DNA of 64,000 nucleotides. Origin: Gammaproteobacteria bacterium BRH_c0. GTDB taxonomy: Bacteria; Pseudomonadota; Gammaproteobacteria; Pseudomonadales; Porticoccaceae. A program made the position numbers and the translations under genes. The DNA is taken from positions 62,001 through 126,000 of the forward strand of contig LADM01000133.1 in assembly GCA_000961645.1 (NCBI GenBank), in the 5' to 3' direction. The notes beneath the pieces were generated by a model that made no database searches, was not told the origin of the DNA, and worked only from the letters and a program-made list of their open reading frames with translations. Shown here piece after piece: positions 15,476 to 23,267 of the stretch. Within the stretch, counting starts at the first letter, position 1. Every line of letters begins with the position of its first letter.

Positions 15476-17694
15476 TAGGCCTCAGACATCCGAGCCAGAG
15501 TAACCGCAATCCCGTTCACCACCGCATTCCCCGATGGCGCATCCATCAGGCTGCCGGGGCTGACCCGGTTGAAATTGGCGCCAGCGTGTTTGCGAGCCAC
15601 CTGCATATTGGCGCCCTCTACATCATGGCCCCAGCCGTGAGGCAGGCTGACCACGCCGGGCACGATATGGGGAGTGATTTCCGCAGGCACAACAATGCTG
15701 TCCTCACTGCTGGCAAGGCTGATGCTATCGCCGTTGGCAATGCCAAAGCGGGCTGCGTCATCGGGGTGGATATGGAGTGTGCACTGGTGGTGGCCGCGCA
15801 TCAGGCCATCGACGTTATGCATCCACGAATTCATTGACGACAGCTGGCGCCGGCTGACCAGTACCATGTCTGAATGAGGGCGCTGTATTGCCGCTTCGAG
15901 ACGCGGCAGGTCGTCGACAATATGCTGGGGTGCCAGCTCGATTTTGCCGGACGGGGTTTTGACCACGCTGTCTACGGTGGCGATGGTGTTGCCCAGCACG
16001 ATACCGTGGGGCGCAGCCTTGAAAGCCGCCAGGTTGAGACCATCGGGGTTTTTGCCAAAACCGTCGCCGTAGGGGCCAATGCGGATAGCCAGGTCGAGGA
16101 TGCGTTCCGGGCCGCGCTGCGGCAGGGCGGAGCTGGCAATGGGCGGGTCGATGCCAACAAAGCTGCACAGGTTGGCGAAGTAGGCGTCATCCAGTGCGGC
16201 AATATCGATATCGCTATTTTTTGCCCCGCCCAACAGTGCGCCAAGTCGCAGCATTACTTCCCAGTCTTCCACCCAGCCTTGCGGCGGCTCGAACAACTTG
16301 GGTGAATAGTGGCCACCGCTGGTAAGGCAGAACACCCAGGCCCACACATCCCAGTGGGGCTGTTCCAGTCCGGTGGCGGTGGGCAGTATCACATGGGCAT
16401 GGCGGGTGGTTTCATTGAGGTAAATATCCACGCTGATCATGCATTCCAGCTCGGCCAGGGCTTTTTCTGTGCGCCCGGCGCTGGGTGCGGACAGGGCCGG
16501 GTTGGAGGCAACGGTGACCAGTCCGCGAATCTGGCCTTCACCGGCTGTGTCCATTTCCTCGGCAAAACAGCCGGCAGGCGTTTGCCCGAGCACGATGGGG
16601 GCGCCACTGACGCGGGTCTTGCCCAACAGCACCGGGGCATCGCTGGGGTAGGGCGGCGTGAGCAGCAGGTGTGGTGCGGTCTCGCTGCTCCAGCGGGTGC
16701 CGCCGACCCGGTCAAGGTTGCCGGTGAGAATCGCCACCACGTCGATCAGCCAGGAGGCCAGTGTACCGAATTCCTGGGTGCACAGGCCGATGCGGCCATA
16801 GATCACAGCGCTGGGTGCGGCGGCGATGTCGCGGGTGAGGGTGCGAATGGTATCGGCGCTGACGCCGCAAAATGCCGCGACTTTTTCCGGTGGAAAGGCC
16901 ACCGCCAGCTCCCGCACCTGCTCAAAACCGTTGAGCTTGCCGTCGAGATGACCCAGGTCGACCAGGTTTTCGGCAAACAGGGTATGCACCACCGCCAGCA
17001 ACAGCGCCGCGTCTGTGCCCGGTTTGACGCCAATCCACTGATCGGCCTTTTGCGCGGTGCCGGTTTCGCAGGGGTCCACCACAATCAACTTGCCCCCGCG
17101 CTTGCGCAGGTCGGCCAGGCCCTTCATCACGTTGGGGTGCGAAAAGATGCTGCCCTTGGAGGCGGCAGGGTTGCCGCCGAACAGGACAAACAGGTGGGTA
17201 TTGTCGAGATCGGGGATGGGAATCTTCCACATATCCCCGTACATCAGCTGGCAGCTGAGATTTTTCGGCTGCTGGTCAACAGTGGAAGAGCTGTAGATAT
17301 TGGTAATTTGCGCCAGCCGTAAAAACTCGCCCACATAGCGGGTCAGGCCAAAACACTTGGCAATCATGTTGCCCAGATAGGCGGCCATGGCGCCGCGCCC
17401 GTGGCGCTCCAGCACGCCCTGGATGAGGGTTTCACAGCGCTCGAAAGCTTCCTCCCAGCTCGCTTCACGCCATTGATCGCCATCGCGGATCATCGGGCTG
17501 CGCAGGCGATCGGGGTCGTGGTGCAGATCCCCGAGGGTGGTGCCCTTGGGACAGATATGGCCCTGGCTCCACACATTGTCGTGGTCGGGGCGCACGGACT
17601 GAACCTGGTTGCCTTCGCTGGTGACAATCACGCCACACATGCCTTCGCAGAGGGGGCAGGTGCGGTGCTGGGTGTGGATTGGGGTGGCGGTCAT
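15475..17694 (-). CDS. Molybdopterin-dependent oxidoreductase with N-terminal 4Fe-4S site (Mo enzyme 1)
   Basis: 739 residues from ATG 17694 (AGAGGAAAAT before it). DMSO-reductase-family fold. The N-terminal cluster ligands are Cys13, Cys16, Cys20 and Cys48, followed by the conserved Lys (ICPKG). Cofactor-binding stretches include LFVLFGGNPAASKG and KLIVVDPCETGTAQ, and the C-terminal cap contains SWMHNVDGLMRG and LPHGWGHDVEGANM. Where formate dehydrogenases have Cys or Sec, the segment reads SSSTVDQQPKNLS, with no Cys before the downstream LSCQ. No signal peptide and no separate electron-transfer subunit nearby. It is one of three paralogues in the window. The stop codon is supplied by a MITE-like insertion. 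Substrate unknown. Confidence 0.88.
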   Translation of the reverse strand: MTATPIHTQHRTCPLCEGMCGVIVTSEGNQVQSVRPDHDNVWSQGHICPKGTTLGDLHHDPDRLRSPMIRDGDQWREASWEEAFERCETLIQGVLERHGRGAMAAYLGNMIAKCFGLTRYVGEFLRLAQITNIYSSSTVDQQPKNLSCQLMYGDMWKIPIPDLDNTHLFVLFGGNPAASKGSIFSHPNVMKGLADLRKRGGKLIVVDPCETGTAQKADQWIGVKPGTDAALLLAVVHTLFAENLVDLGHLDGKLNGFEQVRELAVAFPPEKVAAFCGVSADTIRTLTRDIAAAPSAVIYGRIGLCTQEFGTLASWLIDVVAILTGNLDRVGGTRWSSETAPHLLLTPPYPSDAPVLLGKTRVSGAPIVLGQTPAGCFAEEMDTAGEGQIRGLVTVASNPALSAPSAGRTEKALAELECMISVDIYLNETTRHAHVILPTATGLEQPHWDVWAWVFCLTSGGHYSPKLFEPPQGWVEDWEVMLRLGALLGGAKNSDIDIAALDDAYFANLCSFVGIDPPIASSALPQRGPERILDLAIRIGPYGDGFGKNPDGLNLAAFKAAPHGIVLGNTIATVDSVVKTPSGKIELAPQHIVDDLPRLEAAIQRPHSDMVLVSRRQLSSMNSWMHNVDGLMRGHHQCTLHIHPDDAARFGIANGDSISLASSEDSIVVPAEITPHIVPGVVSLPHGWGHDVEGANMQVARKHAGANFNRVSPGSLMDAPSGNAVVNGIAVTLARMSEA

Positions 17695-17726
17695 ATTTTC
17701 CTCTGGGGGTATGCAAAAAGTGCTTG

Positions 17727-17797
17727 AGTTACACGTTTCACGCTACAGGTTGGACGTAATCTGCTTTTTCGTGAAACGTGAAACGTGTTACGTGGGG
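17727..17797. repeat. Heptamer palindrome B
   Basis: The right arm is CGTGAAA CGTGAAA CGTGTTA CGTGGGG in exact 7-bp register (17770-17797). The left arm, read in reverse complement, is CGTCCAA CCTGTAG CGTGAAA CGTGTAA. The spacer contains CTGCTTTTT, the complement of AAAAAGCAG. Located between the LEH-like stop (17801) and the Mo enzyme 1 start (17694). Confidence 0.85.
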
Positions 17798-17800
17798 TCG

Positions 17801-18241
17801 TCAGCTTTTCAACACATCAAAGCCTTCCAGTACGGTCAGCACATCCACGCCTTGCTGATTGATGACACTGCCCATATCCATGTATTCGCGCCAGGCGCTG
17901 ATTTTGAGATCATTGTTGAGTTCGAACACGGCGACCAGGGGGATCTTCAGCCAGCCCTTGTCAGTCAGTGCCTGATCAAGGCGCTCGGTAAACACATATT
18001 TGCCGTCGCCGCTGGAGCCAATGGCGTATACCTCGCTAAGGTTGGATTGATAGTTATCCAGCATTGACTGGATTTCCGCGCGGATGGCGTCGCGGCCATG
18101 CAGCGGTGCAGTCACTGGCACCGCCATCTGGTAGACGCAATCCTCGGCAATATAAGTCATGGTCTTATCAAGGTTTTCCGGCCAGCCCTTGTCAAAAGTG
18201 CTGATCAGATCCCTGATAACCTGTTCGTGCTGTGCGGCCAT
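17801..18241 (-). CDS. Limonene-1,2-epoxide hydrolase (LEH) family protein with altered active site
   Basis: 146 residues from ATG 18241, AGGAGA six bases upstream. The LEH family opens epoxides with a water activated by an Asp-Arg-Asp triad. By eye-alignment to the Rhodococcus enzyme: IGSSGDGKYVFTERLDQA holds Arg87 and Asp89 (R99, D101), Tyr37 equals Y53, but the second Asp is Glu119 (WREYMD) and the N55 place is Met39. Two of five active-site residues thus differ. It may be a modified epoxide hydrolase or another NTF2-fold isomerase. It lies upstream of Mo enzyme 1, 106 bp apart, likely co-transcribed. A broken paralogue lies at 14.03 kb. Confidence 0.8.
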   Translation of the reverse strand: MAAQHEQVIRDLISTFDKGWPENLDKTMTYIAEDCVYQMAVPVTAPLHGRDAIRAEIQSMLDNYQSNLSEVYAIGSSGDGKYVFTERLDQALTDKGWLKIPLVAVFELNNDLKISAWREYMDMGSVINQQGVDVLTVLEGFDVLKS

Positions 18242-18440
18242 GATTTTCTCCTGTGGTGGTAGATTGGCAAAGTGCCGGGATGGTTCGGCATTGCGGTAAA
18301 CATGGGGTCGACTGTAGGCAAAAGTGCCGGGCCGGTATACAGTCGGCGCTATCCCTGAAACTCCCATGACTATTGATGAATTGCCATCAGTGAATGGCTC
18401 TGTAGCGATGCTCTACCGCCAATTGTCTACTGGCAAAGCC

Positions 18441-19343
18441 CTAGTGACGGGAGAAGCCTTTGCCTTCGCGGAATTCCTGGGGTGTCATGGTGGTGGCTTT
18501 GCGAAAGGCTGCCGTAAAGGCCGCGGCGTTCTGGAATCCACAGATATAGGCCACTTCCTTGATCAGCAGGTGATCATCATGGAGCAGGGTGCGGGCCTTG
18601 TTGATGCGCGATTCCGCCACAAACTGGCGCAGTGTCACGCCAGTGGTGTTCTTGAATTTTTCCGACAGCTGACGCGGCTGCAGATAACAGGCATTGGCCA
18701 GTTCCAGTAGTGATGGCCCCATACCCACCGACGACTCAATCATTTCCCGCAGGGTTTGCACCTGGCTGGATTTCAGCTTGCCGTTGTCAAATTCATCGGA
18801 CGACTTGCCAAGATCGGGATAATGGCGCCGCAGTTCAAAGGCGATAAGGGTCAACAGGCTGTCGGTTTGCAGTTTGCTGGCAAAGCCCGGCGCAGCGGTT
18901 TCTTGCGCCAGGCGTTGCAACAGCGCTTGCATAAAGGGGTTGTGGATGTTGATGGTGGAGCTGAGATCGATATTTTGCCAGCACCATTCAAAGCCGCCGA
19001 GCAGGCCGAGTCTGGATAGCTCAAACATGCATGAAAATGTGCGCTGATGGCCTTTGGTCCACTCGGTATAGAGTTTTGCGCCGGGTGGCACGAGCAGAAT
19101 CCGGTCGATAGTCTGCCCGTGGCTGCTGGTGGGGCAGGGGTTATAGCCGCAGTAGAGGTTATGGGCGTGGAAATAGGGCAATTGCAGAAAACAGTAATTC
19201 ATCGGCTCGAAGGTCGCTTCGCCGGGTTCTGTCCAGTCCACATTGTGGATCTGGATGTCATAGGCATCATCAAAAAGGCGCCCCTCAAGATGATGTTTTT
19301 GCGGGGGAGCAGCCTTGAACGCCTTGCTGTGTATGCTTTCCAT
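18441..19343 (-). CDS. AraC family transcriptional regulator
   Basis: 300 residues from ATG 19343, with GAGG five bases before it (a GTG three bases further up has no spacing). The N-terminal cupin-like sensor part (about 1-180) is followed by a C-terminal double helix-turn-helix: LLELANACYLQPRQLSEKFK and the second helix pair IKEVAYICGFQNAAAFTAAF with the family tail F.KATTMTPQEFR. Transcribed away from the EthD/SDR genes across a 215-bp gap and towards the LEH/Mo enzyme genes, so both are plausible targets. Effector unknown. Confidence 0.9.
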   Translation of the reverse strand: MESIHSKAFKAAPPQKHHLEGRLFDDAYDIQIHNVDWTEPGEATFEPMNYCFLQLPYFHAHNLYCGYNPCPTSSHGQTIDRILLVPPGAKLYTEWTKGHQRTFSCMFELSRLGLLGGFEWCWQNIDLSSTINIHNPFMQALLQRLAQETAAPGFASKLQTDSLLTLIAFELRRHYPDLGKSSDEFDNGKLKSSQVQTLREMIESSVGMGPSLLELANACYLQPRQLSEKFKNTTGVTLRQFVAESRINKARTLLHDDHLLIKEVAYICGFQNAAAFTAAFRKATTMTPQEFREGKGFSRH

Positions 19344-19558
19344 CACGACCTCATGATCTGCACTTGATTATTGGTTATGGTGTTGTGACTGACGGCAATC
19401 TTAATACGACTGTCTTGGCTGTACAAATACCCCGGGGTTATATGCAGCCACTTTACCCGGATCAAACAAAATCCGTTGAGAATGGGGCGGGAGTGCTCCA
19501 GGATTGCCCGCAAGTGACACCTATCCCATACCTCTGACCACTAACAGGCAGGAATATC

Positions 19559-20278
19559 ATGATAAAAGCAGTAGGACTCGGCAAAAAGCGCGCTGGCATG
19601 ACCCGTGAAGAAGCCCAGCAATACCATATGAACAATCACGCCCCCCTCGGCAAGCGGATTGCCGGCCCGCTGGGTATGAAGCGCTACGTGGGCTATTACC
19701 CGCAGGTGGCCACCAATATGGCCGGTGAAGTGCTGGCCGATGTGCCCTGGGACTTTATTGTCCCCGAATGGTACACCGAGGAGTTTTTCGCCAACTTTGA
19801 CAGCTATCGCAGCAACGATCCCGATGGCATTGCCCTGGTCGAGGACGAGAAGCGCTTTTGCGATCACGCGTTCGGCTATTTGCTGATCTGCGATGTCAAC
19901 GAGATCGTGCCCGATAGCGGCAAACCCGGCGTCAATATCTTTTTTGGCGCCAAGCGCAAGCCCGGTCTCGCGCCCCGCGACCACCACGAAAAACACCGCG
20001 AGCTGATCGGCCCCTGGGCTGCCCGCGTCTATGGCGATGCACTGCTGGATTACACCGCCTATTACATTCATGAGGCCCATAACCTGGAGCGGGGTCTGGT
20101 GGATGAGGCGCCCTACGATGTGATGGTGCAGGCCCGTTTTGATGAGGCGGCCATGGCCAACATGAGTGAATGGATGGCAAGAGCGGATGTACTGGAGTTG
20201 CTTGAGGAAGAAAGCAAGTTCATGGACACTAGCACCCTGGTTTCCATGGTGTGCGGCTACCGTCCCTATATAACCTGA
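19559..20278 (+). CDS. EthD-domain protein with two domains
   Basis: 239 residues; AGGA five bases upstream of the ATG. EthD (PF07110, dimeric ferredoxin-like fold) domains at about 1-100 (VGLGKKRAGMTREEAQQYHM, NNHAPLG) and 115-235 (NIFFGAKRKPGLAPRDHHEK, HRELIGPWAA). EthD proteins accompany P450 and oxygenase systems and some are dehydratases or decarboxylases; the reaction here is unknown. Co-directional with the SDR 50 bp downstream, likely an operon driven from the AraC-EthD gap. Confidence 0.85.
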   Translation: MIKAVGLGKKRAGMTREEAQQYHMNNHAPLGKRIAGPLGMKRYVGYYPQVATNMAGEVLADVPWDFIVPEWYTEEFFANFDSYRSNDPDGIALVEDEKRFCDHAFGYLLICDVNEIVPDSGKPGVNIFFGAKRKPGLAPRDHHEKHRELIGPWAARVYGDALLDYTAYYIHEAHNLERGLVDEAPYDVMVQARFDEAAMANMSEWMARADVLELLEEESKFMDTSTLVSMVCGYRPYIT

Positions 20279-20328
20279 AGCGGGGCAGCTGTGCCCCTCC
20301 CGTCAATAACCATAACAGAGCAGATAAC

Positions 20329-21126
20329 ATGCAAAGATTGAAAGACAAGGTGGCGATTATTACCGGTGCCGCAGGTGGTATCGGTTCGGTAACTGCTGCG
20401 CGCTTTATTGAGGAAGGCGCCACTGTTGTGCTGACCGATATCGACCTCGATCATGTCCAGAGTGTTGCCGACAAACTCGGTCCCAATGCCTGCGCCATGG
20501 TGCTGGATATCGGGGATGAACAGGCCTTCAAGAAAGTGATCGACGATACCGTGGGGCGTTTCGGCAAGCTCGATATCCTCTGCAACAATGCCGCCCTCAC
20601 CAGCCCCGAAACCCTGCACAGCGACACGGATATCACCGGCATTCCTACCGACCTGTGGACCAAAGTGCTGCACGTTAATTTAACCGGCTACATGTTTGGC
20701 TGTCGCCATGCCATCCCCCATATGGCTGCCAACGGTGGCGGCACTATCGTCAATATGGCGTCCGGCGGCGGCCAGCTGGCAGATGCCAGCCGCGTTGCCT
20801 ACGGCGTGTCCAAGGCGGGAGTTATTTCCCTCACCCAGTACGTCGCCACGTTGCACGCTCACCAGAAAATTCGTTGCAATGCCATTGCGCCGGGGCCGGT
20901 GATTACCCCCACATTCCGCAAGGTAGCCCCGGAGCTTATCTCCATCATCGGTCGCCACGCCCTGACCCCCGAGCTTGGGGAACCCGAGGATATTGCCGCG
21001 CTGATGGCGTTTCTCGCCTCAAGCGAATCGAAGTACATCAATGGCCAGGTGGTTACCATTGACGGCGGTATGAGCGCGCACCATTCCCACGTGATGGATT
21101 TGCAGGATCATATGAAAAAAGTCTGA
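20329..21126 (+). CDS. Short-chain dehydrogenase/reductase
   Basis: 265 residues from ATG 20329 (MQRLKDKVAIITGAAGGIGS). Classical SDR: the TGAAGGIG nucleotide-binding loop at about 13-20, DIDLDHV after beta-2 (Asp favours NAD), LCNNAA, catalytic Ser in NMASGGGQ and YGVSK (Tyr and Lys), and PGPVITP after the active site. Oxidises or reduces a hydroxyl/keto group on a small substrate. The stop codon TGA is formed by the first units of a heptamer array (GTCTGAC). In an operon with the EthD gene. Substrate unknown. Confidence 0.92.
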   Translation: MQRLKDKVAIITGAAGGIGSVTAARFIEEGATVVLTDIDLDHVQSVADKLGPNACAMVLDIGDEQAFKKVIDDTVGRFGKLDILCNNAALTSPETLHSDTDITGIPTDLWTKVLHVNLTGYMFGCRHAIPHMAANGGGTIVNMASGGGQLADASRVAYGVSKAGVISLTQYVATLHAHQKIRCNAIAPGPVITPTFRKVAPELISIIGRHALTPELGEPEDIAALMAFLASSESKYINGQVVTIDGGMSAHHSHVMDLQDHMKKV

Positions 21127-21198
21127 CGCTGGATGTCTGAAGTCTGACGCAAATGCTAAAAGCAGGAGATCTCAAGCGTCAGACTTCAGACTTCCGAC
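21121..21198. repeat. Heptamer palindrome C spanning two stop codons
   Basis: Left array GTCTGAC GCTGGAT GTCTGAA GTCTGAC (21121-21148); right array CTCAAGC GTCAGAC TTCAGAC TTCCGAC (21171-21198), the inverse of the left. The spacer holds AAAAGCAGGAGATCT. The TGA of the rightward SDR and the TGA of the leftward TetR gene both lie within repeat units. Confidence 0.85.
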
Positions 21199-21811
21199 AC
21201 AAAGCATTCAAAACAAAATCCACACAGCCTTCCCGCCAGCGCTCGATGCCAGCGCTGGCGGCGAAGTCTATATCCGAAGCTTCCGACATCACTTTGCCGT
21301 TGAGAAAGCAGGCAGTGGTGAGGTGAAACAGCATCCAGAAAGTGATATCGGCATCCAGATCGGGGCGGAAATCGCCGTTGGCAATACCGCGCTCGAGAAT
21401 GGGCTTGAACGATGCAATGGTGGCGCGCATGGTGGGGATAAAACTGCTCGATTGGGTGATGTGCTCGCCGTGATGCAGTGCCTGATCGAGGGTGAGGGCG
21501 GCGTAGCTGGGGTGTTCGTTAAAGTCGTCGATAATCTTGTTGATCAGTCTGGTGATGGCGTCGCGGGGTTCAAGGCTGGCGAATGTTTCCGCTGCTTCGA
21601 GTATTTCCATGCCCTCTGACACATTTTCGAGTGTGGCCTTGTAAAGCTGGTCCTTGTTGCGGAAATAGTGGTAAACCAGCTGTTTGGTGACTCCGGCCTC
21701 GCGGGCAATATTTTCAATATTGGCGCCCTCAAAACCGCGCAGGGAAAATTCACCTTCGGCGGCCTTGATGATTTTTTCCAGCGTGGTTCCCTTGTCTCTC
21801 GGTGCACTCAC
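21179..21811 (-). CDS. TetR family transcriptional regulator
   Basis: 210 residues from a GTG at 21811. The N-terminal TetR helix-turn-helix is plain: IIKAAEGEFSLRGFEGANIE, NIAREAGVTKQLVYHYFRNK and DQLYKATLE. The C-terminal ligand domain is helical and unassigned. It sits between the convergent SDR and the co-directional P450, whose promoter it could control. The last six codons (CRKSEV) and the stop are built from the inverted heptamer array, so the C-terminus may have been altered by array insertion. Confidence 0.9.
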   Translation of the reverse strand: MSAPRDKGTTLEKIIKAAEGEFSLRGFEGANIENIAREAGVTKQLVYHYFRNKDQLYKATLENVSEGMEILEAAETFASLEPRDAITRLINKIIDDFNEHPSYAALTLDQALHHGEHITQSSSFIPTMRATIASFKPILERGIANGDFRPDLDADITFWMLFHLTTACFLNGKVMSEASDIDFAASAGIERWREGCVDFVLNALCRKSEV

Positions 21812-21870
21812 TGCGATTTACCCGGTCAGTTAAAACGGTGCCATGGTAACACCTAGGAAGGACTGGGTTG

Positions 21871-21952
21871 CACGTTGCACGTAACACGTTGCACGTAAAA
21901 GCAGGATCTAGCCCATTGGGCTTTTTTACGTGCAACGTGTTACGTGAAACGG
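21871..21952. repeat. Heptamer palindrome D
   Basis: Left array CACGTTG CACGTAA CACGTTG CACGTAA (21871-21898), right array CGTGCAA CGTGTTA CGTGAAA CGG (21929-21952). The spacer begins AAAAGCAGGATCT and also has an AGCCCA/TGGGCT hairpin. Lies between the P450 stop and the TetR start. Confidence 0.88.
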
Positions 21953-21956
21953 TCTT

Positions 21957-23225
21957 CTAATCAAACTTCATTGGCAAGGTGACCAGTGACAGTTCGCCGG
22001 GAAAGCCGCCGTACACCGGTTTGAAATGCGCATCGGCAAGCCGCAGTTTCGGAAAGCGCTGCACCAGTCCAAGAATGGCTTTTTTCATCACCATCCGCCC
22101 CATGCGATTGCCGATACAGTGGTGGGGGCCGCTGCCGAAGGCGACGATGCCGCGTGGGTTGCGGCGGATATCAAAGCGCATGGGGTCGGGGAATTCCACC
22201 GGGTCGAGGTCGGCCGCCTGGATAGACGCCATTACCGGCATGTCCTTGAAGATGGGCACGCCGTCGATTTCCGTGTCCTCGGTGGCGAAGCGGACAAAGG
22301 TGAGAATGCCTGGCCCGTGACGGCGCAGGCATTCTTCCACCGTGCTGTCGATCAGACCTGGCTCCTGCCGCAACAGCTCCAGCTGATCCGGATGCTTGCC
22401 CAGCATCAGCAGGGCGCCGCCAATGGTGGCGGCGGTGGTGCCGATACCGGCGGAACAGATGGCGTTGATCTGGCCAAATAGTTCCGACTCGGTAAGGCCC
22501 TGACCCTGATCGCGGGCGGTGACCAGCAGGCTGATCATGTCGTCGCCCGGCGACTGTCGGCGTTCGGCCACAATCTCCTGGGTGATGCGGATCACCTCAC
22601 CCACTGCCGCCATAAATTCATCGGGGAAGGGTTCGCCCGGCACAAACTGCGTCGCGAGGGCGATACTGTCATGCATTTGGGCGAACACCGCCTGCTGGTC
22701 GGGCTTGAGCTTGAGCGCCGCTTCCAGCAGCGCGCGCATGATGATCGGGCGGCTGAAATCCTCCATGGCATCAAAGGCCGGGCCCACAGCGGCCACATGG
22801 TCAATCTGCTCGGCGATGATCCGGTCGATGTCGGCTTCCAGGCGCAACACCGCATGGGGAGTGAAGGCGGGGGTCATCAGGCGGCGGATGCGTTCATGGT
22901 TTTCACCATCCATTTGCAGCACATTTTCGAGTCCGCCAAAAATATCGAACACCTTGTAATCGGGCCAGGGCGGTATTTCCACAGTGAAGCGCTGCGGATT
23001 GTTGTAAACCTCCTTGACGTCCCTGTGGCGGGTGCAGATGGTCACCGGCAGGCTGTTGCGCAGCACATAAAAGGGTTTGCGTGTGGCCCAGTCGGCAAGC
23101 AGATCGTTGAGGGCATTCTGGCGGAAGTTTTCATCCACCAGGTCGACATTGACGAATCTCGATGCATCCATTCGCTGGCGAAAATCCGGTGCAGTCTGTG
23201 CTGTAGTGGTTTGTGGCGTGTTCAT
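21957..23225 (-). CDS. Cytochrome P450
   Basis: 422 residues from ATG 23225 (MNTPQTTTAQTAPDF; AGGA upstream). Soluble bacterial class I P450: the I-helix motif AGIGTTAAT near 259-267, the K-helix ExxR as E298CLR301, and the heme loop FGSGPHHCIGNRMGR with ligand Cys370. Inserts one oxygen atom into a hydrophobic substrate using ferredoxin-delivered electrons; no ferredoxin or reductase gene is in the window. It is 42 bp downstream of Mo enzyme 2 and probably the last gene of that operon. Related bacterial P450s act on terpenes, steroids or fatty acids; the choice cannot be made here. Confidence 0.95.
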   Translation of the reverse strand: MNTPQTTTAQTAPDFRQRMDASRFVNVDLVDENFRQNALNDLLADWATRKPFYVLRNSLPVTICTRHRDVKEVYNNPQRFTVEIPPWPDYKVFDIFGGLENVLQMDGENHERIRRLMTPAFTPHAVLRLEADIDRIIAEQIDHVAAVGPAFDAMEDFSRPIIMRALLEAALKLKPDQQAVFAQMHDSIALATQFVPGEPFPDEFMAAVGEVIRITQEIVAERRQSPGDDMISLLVTARDQGQGLTESELFGQINAICSAGIGTTAATIGGALLMLGKHPDQLELLRQEPGLIDSTVEECLRRHGPGILTFVRFATEDTEIDGVPIFKDMPVMASIQAADLDPVEFPDPMRFDIRRNPRGIVAFGSGPHHCIGNRMGRMVMKKAILGLVQRFPKLRLADAHFKPVYGGFPGELSLVTLPMKFD

Positions 23226-23267
23226 GAAATTCCTGTCGTCTTTCAATACTGCTTTTTTACCCAATGG

